NCBI RefSeq assembly: GCF_023017165.1
Contig: NZ_JALKBW010000001.1
Span: 1,488,001-1,552,000 of the forward strand
From: Gordonia alkaliphila
Lineage (GTDB): Bacteria > Actinomycetota > Actinomycetes > Mycobacteriales > Mycobacteriaceae
Direction of reading: 5' to 3'
Length of the DNA stretch: 64,000 nt
The number at the start of each line of letters is the position of its first letter. The stretch's first letter is position 1. The notes beneath the pieces were generated by a model that had not been told where the DNA came from, did not search any database, and worked only from the letters and a program-made list of their open reading frames with translations. This document shows, one piece after another, positions 50,367 to 58,839 of the stretch. A program made the translations under genes and the position numbers.

Positions 50367-51668
50367 TCAGCCGAGTCCGAGGCGACGATCCAGCAGCCGT
50401 AGACGGCCGGTGGCCACGGCCCGTTCGGCACCGCCCGCCGGGAGGGCCTGCGCCAGGGCCTGCCAGGCCTCGGTGTCGTCGCGGCCGTGCGGCGACGACG
50501 TCCACGCGGTCAGCACCGCCGGATCGCCGGTGGTCACCACGCGCGAGCGGAGGTCTTCGCGCAGGTCTTCGAAGAGTTCGACGACGCCGGGCGCCGTCGA
50601 CTCGGCCAGCAGCCCGCCGCGGCCGAGTGCGGTGATCGCCTCGGCGAGTGCGCCGCGGGCGAGGAGTTCGCGGACGGTGCCGTAGTCGGACTGCAGGTCG
50701 ACGGTGAGCCGGTAGGGGCGGGCGGCGATCAGGTCGCCGAGGTCGCGCCGCAGCCGGGAGATCTCCGCGCGCACGGTCACCGCGCCGAGATCGCCGTCGG
50801 ACAGCAGCATGGCCAGTTGCTCGGTGCCCAGGCCTTCCGGATGGGTGCTGAGCAGCAGCAGGATCTCCGCGTGTCGCGGCGAGAGTGGCACGTGGAGTCC
50901 GGTCGCCGGGGTCCAGGTGGGAGCGGTGAGCACGGTGAGTCGGTTGCCGGCCGTCTCGGGAACGACGGTGGCGGTGGTCGTGGACGGGCGCATGGCTGCT
51001 CGGGCCAGGTCGACGGCGCCGTTCGGCAGGGTGGGCCGTCCGGCGAACCGTAGCTCGCGTTCCACGGCGGCCACCACCGATCGCACCGCCGCGAGTGCGA
51101 ACGGGGCGGCGGCCGCGGAGCCGCCGGTCACGTCGATCACGCCGAGGAGTTCGCCGGTCAGCGGGTCGTGCACGGGGGCGGCGGCGCAGTTCCAGTCCTG
51201 CACTGAGCTGGCGAAGTGTTCCGGGCCGAGGATCTGCACGCCGCGGCCCAACGACAGGGCCAGGCCGGGGGCGTTGGTGCCGACCGCGTCCTCGCTCCAC
51301 AGCGAGCCTTCGACGAAGTTGATGGCGGCGGCGCGGTCGCGTGCGGCGCTGTCTCCCTCGATCCAGAGCAGCCGCCCCTCGCTGTCGGCGAGGGCCACCA
51401 CCACGCCGGAGTCGGCGATGTCGTCGAGCATCAGGGACTGCACCAGTTCGCGGATCGCGGTGAGCCGATGCGTCTTGCGGTACTCCTCGAAGTCGGTCGG
51501 GGTGAGTATGGAGGCGGTCGGCTCGGCGTCGACGGGGTCGATGCCGCGTTGCACGGAGCGAAGCCACGAGTCGGCCACCATGGTGCGGACGGCTTCGGCC
51601 GGCGGTTCACCGGAGGCGAGGAGCTGTTCGTAGGCACGGCGGATGTGCGACATCGCGGCTTCTGCCAT
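50367..51668 (-). CDS. GAF-domain regulator (AcoR-like, without the AAA domain)
   Basis: A 433-residue protein. Residues about 75-190 form a GAF sensor resembling that of acetoin/alcohol regulators (GVVVALADSEGRLLWIEGD, VEGSLWSEDAVGTNAPG, GPEHFASSVQDWNCAAAPVH). There is no sigma-54 AAA+ module; instead the C-terminal half has a winged-helix-like region (LSPRHAEILLLLSTHPEGL, TVRAEISRLRRDLGDLI). It probably activates the adjacent aldehyde dehydrogenase gene. Start 51668 (MAEAAMSH) is near 51653 (MSHIRRA); either is possible. Confidence 0.82.
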   Translation of the reverse strand: MAEAAMSHIRRAYEQLLASGEPPAEAVRTMVADSWLRSVQRGIDPVDAEPTASILTPTDFEEYRKTHRLTAIRELVQSLMLDDIADSGVVVALADSEGRLLWIEGDSAARDRAAAINFVEGSLWSEDAVGTNAPGLALSLGRGVQILGPEHFASSVQDWNCAAAPVHDPLTGELLGVIDVTGGSAAAAPFALAAVRSVVAAVERELRFAGRPTLPNGAVDLARAAMRPSTTTATVVPETAGNRLTVLTAPTWTPATGLHVPLSPRHAEILLLLSTHPEGLGTEQLAMLLSDGDLGAVTVRAEISRLRRDLGDLIAARPYRLTVDLQSDYGTVRELLARGALAEAITALGRGGLLAESTAPGVVELFEDLREDLRSRVVTTGDPAVLTAWTSSPHGRDDTEAWQALAQALPAGGAERAVATGRLRLLDRRLGLG

Positions 51669-51828
51669 GGCGCCTCCGGTTGCGGCCCGCGGCGACCTGC
51701 GCGGGCGATTCGGTTCAACTCGACCTTGAGCTATACCTTCGATTCTGCATTCAGAGTGTGACCTCGGCAATAATCGTGGTGCGACCTGGCCGAATCGGGC
51801 CGGGCGGAGCAGGCGGGACGGTAGGCCG

Positions 51829-52608
51829 GTGACGGCAGAAGAGAGCGCGCAGGTCTTCCGGCTCGCGTATGTTCCCGGCGTGATGCCGGCCAAGTGGGTG
51901 CGGGTGTTCGAGGAACGACGACCCGGCGTCTCCGTTGAGTTGGTGGACTGCCCGGCGGCCGACGTGGCCCGCCGGTTGCGCGCGGGTCTGGTCGACGCGG
52001 CATTGGCCCGCCCCGACGTCGGCGAGGTGGACGGACTGTCGGTGATCCGCCTGTACGACGAGGTGCCCGTCGCGGTGGTGCCCAAGGATCACGTGTTCAC
52101 CGCGGTCGATGAGGTGGCGGTCGCCGATCTGGCGGGCGAGCAGTACCTGCTGCCCGACGACGATGTCCTGGGCTGGACCGGCAACCCCGGCACGGTGATC
52201 GAGCATCGCCCGGAGACTACAGCGGCCGCCGTGGAGTTGGTGGCCGCCGGGTTGGGCGTGCTGGTGGTGCCGATGTCTTTGGCGCGGCTGCATCATCGGC
52301 GCGACCTGACCTACCGCCCGCTGGCCGACGGAGCGGTGGCCTCCGTCGGACTGCTGTGGGTCGCCGCGGCGGGCGACGCACCGACGCCGGAACTGGTGGA
52401 GGAGTTCATCGGCGTCGTCCGCGGTCGTCGTCCCGGTTCGTCGCGCGGTCAGAGCGAACCCACGCCGAAGCGCTCGGCCAAGGAGAAGGCCGCGGCCCGG
52501 CGTGCGTCGTTGGAGGCCTCCGGCAAAGTGCCCCCGCGCCTGGCGAAGGGCGGCAAGTCGTCCGGCCGCTCGCAGGCCTCGAAAGGTCGACGCCGCACCG
52601 GCCGCTGA
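51829..52608 (+). CDS. LysR-type substrate-binding domain protein lacking an HTH
   Basis: A 259-residue protein that starts directly with the LysR effector-binding fold (FRLAYVPGVMPAKWVRVFEE, LVDAALARPDV, VPVAVVPKDHVF, AGLGVLVVPMSLA). No N-terminal DNA-binding domain precedes it. After about residue 200 comes a long basic tail with KRSAKEKAAARRASLEASGK, which could bind nucleic acid. Similar HTH-less LysR-domain proteins with basic tails occur in actinobacteria. It diverges from the GAF regulator. Confidence 0.78.
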   Translation: MTAEESAQVFRLAYVPGVMPAKWVRVFEERRPGVSVELVDCPAADVARRLRAGLVDAALARPDVGEVDGLSVIRLYDEVPVAVVPKDHVFTAVDEVAVADLAGEQYLLPDDDVLGWTGNPGTVIEHRPETTAAAVELVAAGLGVLVVPMSLARLHHRRDLTYRPLADGAVASVGLLWVAAAGDAPTPELVEEFIGVVRGRRPGSSRGQSEPTPKRSAKEKAAARRASLEASGKVPPRLAKGGKSSGRSQASKGRRRTGR

Positions 52609-52678
52609 CCGCCGTCACCGGTTGCGCTTGTCGAACCTCCACGCTGCCTGTCCCTCCAGTCCTGTTTCCTTCACTCTT

Positions 52679-52704
52679 GTTTAGCGGACGCTCAGTGTGG
52701 GTAC
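52679..52704 (+). promoter_or_regulatory. SigF/SigB-type promoter before small membrane genes
   Basis: GTTT (52679-52682), 16 bases, GGGTAC (52699-52704). The same architecture is seen upstream of dps. The first gene starts 45 bp downstream. Confidence 0.65.
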
Positions 52705-52748
52705 ACCCGAGTTTCACACAGGTGATTAACCGGAAGGCGGCGAAGACC

Positions 52749-52970
52749 ATGGGAAGGCGCAGTAGCGGAATCATCGGCGTGATCGTCCTCATTTGGCTCG
52801 TGATCGGTGTGGTCGCGGCCGTGCAGCGCGATTACTTCAAGAGTTCGGACGCCAACTGCGCGACGGCCGGGACCATCGCGTTGACGATCGTCACCGGGCC
52901 GCTCAACTACGCCGGTGTCAACCCGAAGGTGGACGACTGCAACGTTCGAATCCCCGAACCGAGTGAATGA
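52749..52970 (+). CDS. Small single-helix membrane protein (73 aa)
   Basis: A 73-residue protein with one helix near the N terminus (SSGIIGVIVLIWLVIGVVAA) followed by a polar segment with two Cys (DANCATAGTIAL, KVDDCNVRIPEPSE). No domain is recognised, though similar small actinobacterial membrane proteins are common. The SigF/SigB-type promoter and the following small membrane gene suggest a stress-induced envelope pair. Confidence 0.7.
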   Translation: MGRRSSGIIGVIVLIWLVIGVVAAVQRDYFKSSDANCATAGTIALTIVTGPLNYAGVNPKVDDCNVRIPEPSE

Positions 52971-53010
52971 CCGACAACAGACCTGAGGGTCGAGGTGAAA
53001 GGAAAAATCG

Positions 53011-53166
53011 ATGATTCTTCTCGGAGTGATTCTTCTGATTCTGGGCTGGGTGTTCTCGCTCGCGATCCTGACGTATATCGGTGTCGCGCTGGTGGTCATC
53101 GGAGCGGTCCTGTGGATCGCGGGGGCGCTGGGCCGTCCCGTCGCTGGACGAAAAGTCTGGTTTTGA
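53011..53166 (+). CDS. DUF6131-like small membrane protein (51 aa)
   Basis: A 51-residue protein: MILLGVILLILGWVFSLAIL, then YIGVALVVIGAVLWIAGALG and a basic tail GRPVAGRKVWF. This matches DUF6131, tiny two-helix actinobacterial membrane proteins. aaagga precedes ATG 53011 by about eight bases. It lies 40 bp after the previous gene and ends before a terminator. Confidence 0.85.
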   Translation: MILLGVILLILGWVFSLAILTYIGVALVVIGAVLWIAGALGRPVAGRKVWF

Positions 53167-53233
53167 CGGCCTGGCCGCAGGCTTGACCGCTCGCCGGGCA
53201 ATGCCTCCATCGCGTCGTCGTTGCCCGTGAGTA

Positions 53234-53268
53234 CCGTGCCACCCTTTCGATCGTGAAGGGTGGCACGG
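53234..53268 (+). terminator. Terminator after the small membrane genes
   Basis: Perfect 13-bp stem ccgtgccaccctt / aagggtggcacgg with a nine-base loop. Confidence 0.8.
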
Positions 53269-53334
53269 TCGTCGGAAGGGTCGGGCGCCGGCGGTGGATG
53301 TGTAGCCCCGGCATGGCTGCGTCATGATGGGGCA

Positions 53335-54552
53335 GTGAAGTCCTCGCGCTCGGCACCGTTGACCGGGATCCGTGCGTTGGCGGCCCTGGCGGTCTGCCTG
53401 ACCCACGCCGCGTTCTGGACCGGGCGCTACACCGACGACCTCGAGGGCCGCTTCTTCGCGCGGTTCGAGATCGGGGTCGCGATCTTCTTCGTGCTGTCGG
53501 GCTTCCTGCTGTTCCGGCCGTGGGTGCGGGGGCTTCGACAAGCTCAACCGGCGGGACATACGCAGTCGGCGGGACGGGCGCAGGTGTCGGGCGACGCGGT
53601 GTTGCCGTCGACGAGTCGATACGCCTGGCACCGGTTTCGTCGAGTGGTGCCCGCGTACTGGATCACCGTGATCGCGGTGTATCTGATCTTCCTCGTGCGT
53701 GAAGACCCCGGCCAGACGGGCCACGGTTGGGGAAGCTTTCTCCGCAACATGACGTTCACGCAGGTCTATGGCTTCGGGCACCTGCGGACCGGACTGAGCC
53801 AGATGTGGAGCATGGCCGCCGAGATGGCCTTCTACGTGGTGCTGCCGCTGCTGGCCTGGCCGATCGCCGTGCTGGTCTGCAAGCGTCGTTGGCGCCCGGA
53901 CCTGCTCCTGGTCAGTCTCGGCGTGCTCGCGCTGATCTCGCCGGTGTGGACCATCGCGGTGCACGGCATGCCCGACGCCGATCCGACCGCGCGCCTGTGG
54001 CCGCCCGCCTTCGCGAGCTGGTTCGTCGGCGGCATGGCCCTGGCGGTGTTGGTGGAGCTGGTGCGCCGGTGGGACTGGCGGGTGTCGGTGCCGATCGCCG
54101 TCGTCGCCTTCCTGGTCTCGGCGGGCGCGTTCGCCGGCGGGCCGACCATCATCCCCGACGAGGCCGGACAGACCATCGTCAAACACTTCCTCTATCTCGT
54201 GGTGGCCTTGGGGCTGATCGGACCGCTGGCCGTCGGGCTGGGGTCCGACGACGCCCCCGACCCCTGGCGTCGACTGCTCGGGTCGCGTCCGGTGGTGTGG
54301 TTCGGCGAGATCTCCTACGAGTTCTTCCTGGTCCACGTGATCGTGCTGGAGTTCGTGATGGGTTGGCTCGACTATCCGATCTTCACCGGCTCCACCGCGC
54401 TGGCCTTCCTGACCACGGTGGCGGTCGCGACGCCGATCGCGTGGCTGCTGCACCTGCTGGTGGCCACCCCCGACGCCCGCGCCCGTGCCCGGTTCTGGGC
54501 CCGCGACCGGAACTCGCGCATCGGTGCCGCGTCGGACGCGTCGGTAGGATGA
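53335..54552 (+). CDS. Acyltransferase-3 family membrane protein
   Basis: A 405-residue O-acyltransferase of the OafA/YrhL type. LTGIRALAALAVCLTHAAFW carries the conserved His region. FEIGVAIFFVLSGFLLFRPW, FRRVVPAYWITVIAV and QMWSMAAEMAFYVVLPLL follow, with about ten helices in all. The loop after the second helix contains an insertion (RGLRQAQPAGHTQSAGRAQV) built partly from a dispersed 13-bp element. GTG 53335 fits the family N terminus. The substrate is an unknown cell-surface glycan or lipid. Confidence 0.88.
   Translation: MKSSRSAPLTGIRALAALAVCLTHAAFWTGRYTDDLEGRFFARFEIGVAIFFVLSGFLLFRPWVRGLRQAQPAGHTQSAGRAQVSGDAVLPSTSRYAWHRFRRVVPAYWITVIAVYLIFLVREDPGQTGHGWGSFLRNMTFTQVYGFGHLRTGLSQMWSMAAEMAFYVVLPLLAWPIAVLVCKRRWRPDLLLVSLGVLALISPVWTIAVHGMPDADPTARLWPPAFASWFVGGMALAVLVELVRRWDWRVSVPIAVVAFLVSAGAFAGGPTIIPDEAGQTIVKHFLYLVVALGLIGPLAVGLGSDDAPDPWRRLLGSRPVVWFGEISYEFFLVHVIVLEFVMGWLDYPIFTGSTALAFLTTVAVATPIAWLLHLLVATPDARARARFWARDRNSRIGAASDASVG
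53533..53545. repeat. Copy of a 13-bp dispersed element (in acyltransferase gene)
   Basis: cttcgacaagctc is the exact complement of 26580-26592. Here it is inside coding sequence, within a loop insertion. Confidence 0.5.
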
Positions 54553-54556
54553 CTCC

Positions 54557-55777
54557 ATGAACTCTGCAAGCGTGCCCGTGACCATGGCCGATCTGCGGCG
54601 ATGGGCGCAGGAAGCGCGGTTGCCGGGGGATCCGCCGCCGCTGTCCGACGACGCCGCCCTCCTGATCGCCTCGGGGCACCTGTCGCCCGGTGGGCGCGCC
54701 CTGGTGGTGCGTCGGATGTCGATGGGCCTCCCGCTGCCGCGGCTGAGCGGGTCGTACGGCGAACTGCGACGACTGCAGCACGCGATCGGGCACCTCGAAC
54801 AGCAACTCGCCACCGGGATGATCCCGAACGTGGTGGCGACCGTCCTCCGCACTCGCCTTTCCGGCATGACCCGTCGGCGCGAGGACGCGCGCCGCGTGGT
54901 GGTCGGCGGCAAGGGCGTCTTCGCCACCAGCACGCGCGCCATTCGTCGTGAACGCCGCGAGAACCTCTACCTGGAGATCGACGAGCGCGAAAAGCTCTTC
55001 ACCGGTGTGCTCTACACCCCGGTCGCCAACCTGCCGGTCGGCGGTGGCGTGCGCCGAGCCGGGAGCGCCGCCGTGGATCGGATCGCCGGTTTCGTCGGCT
55101 CGCTCGCCGGTCGCAACGCCGCGCAGAACGTGGAGGAGTGGATCAACGAAGCCCTCGGCAGCGACGGGAAGCCGGCGCCGTCCGGCCGTGGCGGTGCCGA
55201 CTTCAGCGATGGCTACGAGGCCTTGCAGTTCGTCGCCGGCCACTTCTACGACCGCATTCAGCACAGCCCTGCGTGGCGGTCGGACTTCTTCGAACTCCAG
55301 CGCTCGGCCGTGAACCTGCACGCCGAACTGGCCGAGATCGCCGCCGACGTCGTCACGCTGCGCACCCTGCGCGTCGATCTGGATCAGGCGCGGGCCAGCG
55401 GCGGCTACGACCGCGGTTTCGTCGAGCACCTGGATCAGCGCGAGGCCGCGCTGCGCCCGGTGTGGACCGAATTGCTCTCCCGCGTGCAGGCGCTCGTCGA
55501 GATCGCGCAGACCGTGGAATCGGCATCCGCGGAACTGCGGATCCTCGACGAGTACGACCGCACGTCGACCCTCGACGCCCGCATCGATCACCTCGTTGCG
55601 CGCTCCGGCGACCGCGAACTCTCGGCCGACAACACCCGCCGCCTCTCCGAGCAGGTGCGCGCCGGCGAGGAACAGCTGCGCATCTACCGGGACGTGCTGC
55701 AGGGCAACATCGCCCGCATCGCGCCGCACCAGGCGCCGATGGAACTGCCCGAACGCTACGAACCCGGCCCGTCGTAG
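54557..55777 (+). CDS. Conserved helical protein of unknown function
   Basis: A 406-residue soluble, highly charged and mainly helical protein. Regions include ADLRRWAQEARLPGD, a coiled-coil-like stretch (GELRRLQHAIGHLEQQLA) and a long helical C-terminal half (FFELQRSAVNLHAELAEIAA, ELLSRVQALVEIAQTVESAS). No catalytic motif is seen and the family is not recognised. It starts 4 bp after the acyltransferase stop, so the two are co-transcribed. Confidence 0.7.
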   Translation: MNSASVPVTMADLRRWAQEARLPGDPPPLSDDAALLIASGHLSPGGRALVVRRMSMGLPLPRLSGSYGELRRLQHAIGHLEQQLATGMIPNVVATVLRTRLSGMTRRREDARRVVVGGKGVFATSTRAIRRERRENLYLEIDEREKLFTGVLYTPVANLPVGGGVRRAGSAAVDRIAGFVGSLAGRNAAQNVEEWINEALGSDGKPAPSGRGGADFSDGYEALQFVAGHFYDRIQHSPAWRSDFFELQRSAVNLHAELAEIAADVVTLRTLRVDLDQARASGGYDRGFVEHLDQREAALRPVWTELLSRVQALVEIAQTVESASAELRILDEYDRTSTLDARIDHLVARSGDRELSADNTRRLSEQVRAGEEQLRIYRDVLQGNIARIAPHQAPMELPERYEPGPS

Positions 55778-55799
55778 CCGCGGTCGGCACCCGGGGCGT

Positions 55800-56240
55800 T
55801 CAGGCTTCGGGACGACCCCAGCTCGTGAGATAGCCCTTCTCCACGTCGGTGAGCCGCCGCAGGGTGTGCGCCTCGATGTCGACCACCGCCATCTGCGTGC
55901 TGGCCACGCAGGCCGGACGCGAGTCGAGCGCGGCCTCGGCGCCGCGGATCTCGTAACCGATGGTGAAGTCGACGGACCGATGTCCCTTGATCCACATGCC
56001 GATCGACAGCGGGCTGTCGTGATGCCGGAGCTGCGCCTGATAGCGGATCTCCACGTGCACGATCATCGCGCTCTTGATCAGCGGCGCGTACTCCTCGCCA
56101 GCGCTCAGCAGCCACTGGATGCGTGCTTCCTCCATCAGCGTCACCATGCGGGCGTGATTGATGTGGCCGAAGGCATCGGCGTCCGACCAGCGCACGGGGA
56201 TGTGGGCGACGAAGGCGAACTGCGAGGCGGTGTCGGTCAT
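55800..56240 (-). CDS. Hotdog-fold acyl-CoA thioesterase (YbgC/FadM type)
   Basis: A 146-residue 4-hydroxybenzoyl-CoA-thioesterase-like protein. The catalytic segment is IPVRWSDADAFGHINHARM, with the Asp and the HINHARM helix start, followed by VHVEIRYQAQLRHHDSPL. It likely hydrolyses medium or long acyl-CoA. It lies beside the mycolyltransferase gene on the opposite strand. Confidence 0.88.
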   Translation of the reverse strand: MTDTASQFAFVAHIPVRWSDADAFGHINHARMVTLMEEARIQWLLSAGEEYAPLIKSAMIVHVEIRYQAQLRHHDSPLSIGMWIKGHRSVDFTIGYEIRGAEAALDSRPACVASTQMAVVDIEAHTLRRLTDVEKGYLTSWGRPEA

Positions 56241-56335
56241 GGGCGCAGTTTATGCCCCGTCGGATCGACGATTCTCAGGGAGAGATAAGTCTCGCTTTAC
56301 CCCGCCGATACTTGCGGACGGTATCTTTGGCGACC

Positions 56336-57325
56336 ATGCGCAAGCCGTCTCGTAGATTCGCCCTGACCGCCTTCACCACGGCTGCCCTGCTGGCTCCGAT
56401 GATCGCGGCCGCGCCGGCCAAGGCGGCACCGAACGGGGCGCACGTGGTGGAGAAGAAGCAGCGCGGCATACACCGCACCGATCTCGAGATCAAGAGCGAA
56501 GCCATGAACGGCACCGTGCCGGTGACCGTGCTCTCGCCGGGCGGCGCGGCCCCCCGCGGCACCCTCTACATGCTCGACGGCGCCGACGCCGGTGAGAAGG
56601 TCAGCGACTGGATCACCAAGGGCGGGGCCGGCCAGTTCTTCGCCGGCCGCAACGTGAACGTCGTGCTCCCGGCCGGTGGCGCGGGCTCCTTCTATACCAA
56701 CTGGATTCGCAAGGACGGCGAGCTCGGGAAGCCTCAGTGGGAGACCTTCCTGACCGAAGAACTGCCCAAGGTGATCGCCGCGCAGTTCGGCTCCAACGGC
56801 CGCAACGCGGTCATGGGCCTGTCGATGGGCGGTCAGTCGGCCTTTGCGCTGGCTTCCCGGCACCCGGAGCTGTACCGCGGCGTCGCCTCGCTGAGCGGTT
56901 GCCCGCCGGTGTCCGAGCCGGCCAACGAGGCGTACGTGCGGACCACCGTCGCCAAGGGCGGCGGCAATGCCGACAACATGTGGGGTCGCACCGGCAGCAA
57001 GCAGTGGAAGGCGCACGACCCGTCGCTGCGTCTGGAAGCTCTCCGCGGCAAGGCGCTGTTCCTCAGTGCCGGTTCCGGCGCCGTCGGACCGCTGGACCTC
57101 ACCGCGAAGCGGGACCCGAAGGAGGGGCCGGCCGACGCGCAGATCGCCGCCGGATCGGCGCTCGAGGTGGGCGCGTACCGCTGCTCGCTGCAGTTCGCGA
57201 CCCAGCTGTCGTCGGCGGGTATCAACTTCACGCCCGGCTTCCGACTGATCGGCACCCACAGCTGGGACTACTGGAAGCGCGACCTGCCCAACGCCTGGGC
57301 GACGCTGGGTCCGGCCATCGCCTGA
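56336..57325 (+). CDS. Antigen-85-like mycolyltransferase/esterase
   Basis: A 329-residue secreted alpha/beta hydrolase. The signal peptide (MRKPSRRFALTAFTTAALLA, cut near AKA-APN) is clear. The nucleophile is Ser163 in GLSMGGQSAF, and the catalytic His308 is in GTHSWDYW, as in Ag85 proteins. It would transfer mycolates from trehalose monomycolate to trehalose or arabinan. It is somewhat divergent from FbpA-C, so a distinct corynomycolyl-type donor is possible. It converges tail-to-tail with hisC. Confidence 0.88.
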   Translation: MRKPSRRFALTAFTTAALLAPMIAAAPAKAAPNGAHVVEKKQRGIHRTDLEIKSEAMNGTVPVTVLSPGGAAPRGTLYMLDGADAGEKVSDWITKGGAGQFFAGRNVNVVLPAGGAGSFYTNWIRKDGELGKPQWETFLTEELPKVIAAQFGSNGRNAVMGLSMGGQSAFALASRHPELYRGVASLSGCPPVSEPANEAYVRTTVAKGGGNADNMWGRTGSKQWKAHDPSLRLEALRGKALFLSAGSGAVGPLDLTAKRDPKEGPADAQIAAGSALEVGAYRCSLQFATQLSSAGINFTPGFRLIGTHSWDYWKRDLPNAWATLGPAIA

Positions 57326-58384
57326 TCAGGCCTTCCAGGACCGCGCGAACGCCAGGAAGGCGTCGTTCTCGTCGGACACCGTGACGGTGACCCGGACGCC
57401 TTCGCCGGCGAACGGGCGCACCACCACGCCGGCCTCGATGGCCGCGGTCGCGAACGCCGCGGCGTCGTCGCCCAATGCCAGCCAGACGAAATTGGCCTGC
57501 GACTCGCTCACCGGGTACCCGAGGGCGCGCAGTTCGTCGCTCACCCGTGCCCGTTCGACGGCCACCGCGTCGGTGCGCGCCAACAACTGGTCCTGAGCGC
57601 CGAGCGCGGCGATCGCGGCCGCCTGCGCGAGGCTGTTGACCGAGAACGGCACGTGCACCTTGCTGAGGGCGGCCACCACTTCGGGGTCGGCGACGGCGTA
57701 ACCGACGCGCAACCCGGCCAAGCCATACGCCTTCGAGAAGGTGCGCAGCACCACCAGGTTGGGGAACTCGCGGCGCAGGGCCAGAGCGTCGACGGCGTGC
57801 GCCGCATCGGGACGCACGTATTCGATGTAGGCCTCGTCGAGGGCGACGATGAGATCGCTCGGCACCCGCTGCAGGAAGGACCGCAGCGCCTCCGCCGACA
57901 CGACGGTGCCGGTCGGGTTGTTCGGGTTGCACACGAAGATCAGGCGGGTGCGGTCGGTGACCGCCGCGGCCATCGCCTCGAGGTCGTGCACGGCGTCGCC
58001 GGTCAACGGCACCTGCACCGGCGTCGCGCCGGCCACCCGAGTGGCCAACGGATAGGTCTCGAAGCTGCGCCAGCCGAACAGCACCTCGTCGCCCGGCCCG
58101 CTGGTGATGGTGATCAGGTTCTGGCAGAGCGTCACCGAGCCGTCACCGGTCTGGATCTCGCTCGTCGTGACCCCCAGCTTCGCGGCCAGTGCCTCGGTGA
58201 GCGCCACTGCGCCGTTGTCCGGGTAGCGGTTGATCCCGGCGGCCGCGGCGGCGATGGCCTCCACTACAGCGGGCAGGGGCGGCTCGGTCACCTCGTTACT
58301 CGCGAGCTTCAGAGCTCCGGGGAAGGTCTTGCCCGGCACGTAGGCGGGCAGCGAGTCGAGATCGGGGCGGATGCGCAGCGTCAC
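57326..58384 (-). CDS. Histidinol-phosphate/aromatic aminotransferase (HisC2/Pat)
   Basis: A 352-residue class-I/II aminotransferase. CNPNNPTGTVVS, ALDEAYIEYV and FSKAYGLAGLRVGYA with the PLP Lys are intact, as is KLASNE near the N terminus. In M. tuberculosis hisC2 (Rv3772) has the same relative position. Related enzymes work as phenylalanine aminotransferase (Pat), which cannot be separated from HisC here. Confidence 0.9.
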   Translation of the reverse strand: MTLRIRPDLDSLPAYVPGKTFPGALKLASNEVTEPPLPAVVEAIAAAAAGINRYPDNGAVALTEALAAKLGVTTSEIQTGDGSVTLCQNLITITSGPGDEVLFGWRSFETYPLATRVAGATPVQVPLTGDAVHDLEAMAAAVTDRTRLIFVCNPNNPTGTVVSAEALRSFLQRVPSDLIVALDEAYIEYVRPDAAHAVDALALRREFPNLVVLRTFSKAYGLAGLRVGYAVADPEVVAALSKVHVPFSVNSLAQAAAIAALGAQDQLLARTDAVAVERARVSDELRALGYPVSESQANFVWLALGDDAAAFATAAIEAGVVVRPFAGEGVRVTVTVSDENDAFLAFARSWKA

Positions 58385-58505
58385 AAGTATTGAATGTAGG
58401 CCGTGGAACCGCGTCGATTCACGTCGGGTCCAGGCGATTTGCCTCTGCGTCGGGGCCGTGTGTAGTGTCTTGCAAGGCGAGCGAGTCCGGAAGGGCTTGA
58501 GACCA

Positions 58506-58594
58506 GGAGACGTGCCAGAGCGGCCGAATGGGACTCACTGCTAATGAGTTGTCTCTTGAAAAAGGGACCGGAGGTTCAAATCCTCTCGTCTCCG
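58506..58594 (+). tRNA. tRNA-Ser (GCT)
   Basis: Acceptor stem ggagacg / cgtctcc, anticodon stem actca/tgagt around ctgctaa (anticodon GCT), long variable arm and T-arm ggttcaaatcc. Confidence 0.96.
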
Positions 58595-58665
58595 CTGACC
58601 GGGCTAGCCCGGACAACCGAATAGCGTCAGAGCAGGTCTACCTAGTACACTCGTTCTGCGTATAC

Positions 58666-58741
58666 GCGCCCGTAGCTCAACGGATAGAGCATCTGACTAC
58701 GGATCAGAAGGTTTGGGGTTCGAATCCCTACGGGCGCACCA
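58666..58741 (+). tRNA. tRNA-Arg (ACG), integration target
   Basis: Acceptor stem gcgcccg / cgggcgc, anticodon stem tctga/tcaga around ctacgga (anticodon ACG), T-arm ggttcgaatcc and encoded CCA. Its 3' 35 bp are repeated at 62639-62673. The element therefore inserted in the tRNA 3' end and rebuilt it. Confidence 0.97.
58705..58739 (+). repeat. attL of the tRNA-Arg element
   Basis: 35-bp direct repeat from the tRNA anticodon-arm side through the acceptor end. It is identical to 62639-62673 except at one base (58715 G, 62649 A). Confidence 0.88.
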
Positions 58742-58744
58742 CAG

Positions 58745-58783
58745 AAACACCCCGCCACCTGCGCAAACAGGTGCGGGGTGTTT
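58745..58783 (+). terminator. tRNA-Arg terminator supplied by the element
   Basis: aaacaccccgc(c)acctg pairs with caggtgcggggtgttt, 16 bp with one bulge, ending in a short T run. It lies inside the element. Confidence 0.75.
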
Positions 58784-58810
58784 CTACTTCACGGAGTCGA
58801 GGCGACCGAT

Positions 58811-58833
58811 GTCACCGAATAGTCACTGTTTTC
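58811..58833 (+). repeat. Subterminal repeat, left (candidate integrase arm site)
   Basis: A 23-bp sequence (core tcaccgaatagtcac) is 22/23 identical to 62501-62523 at the other end of the element, in the same orientation. Confidence 0.6.
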
Positions 58834-58839
58834 GTCGAC

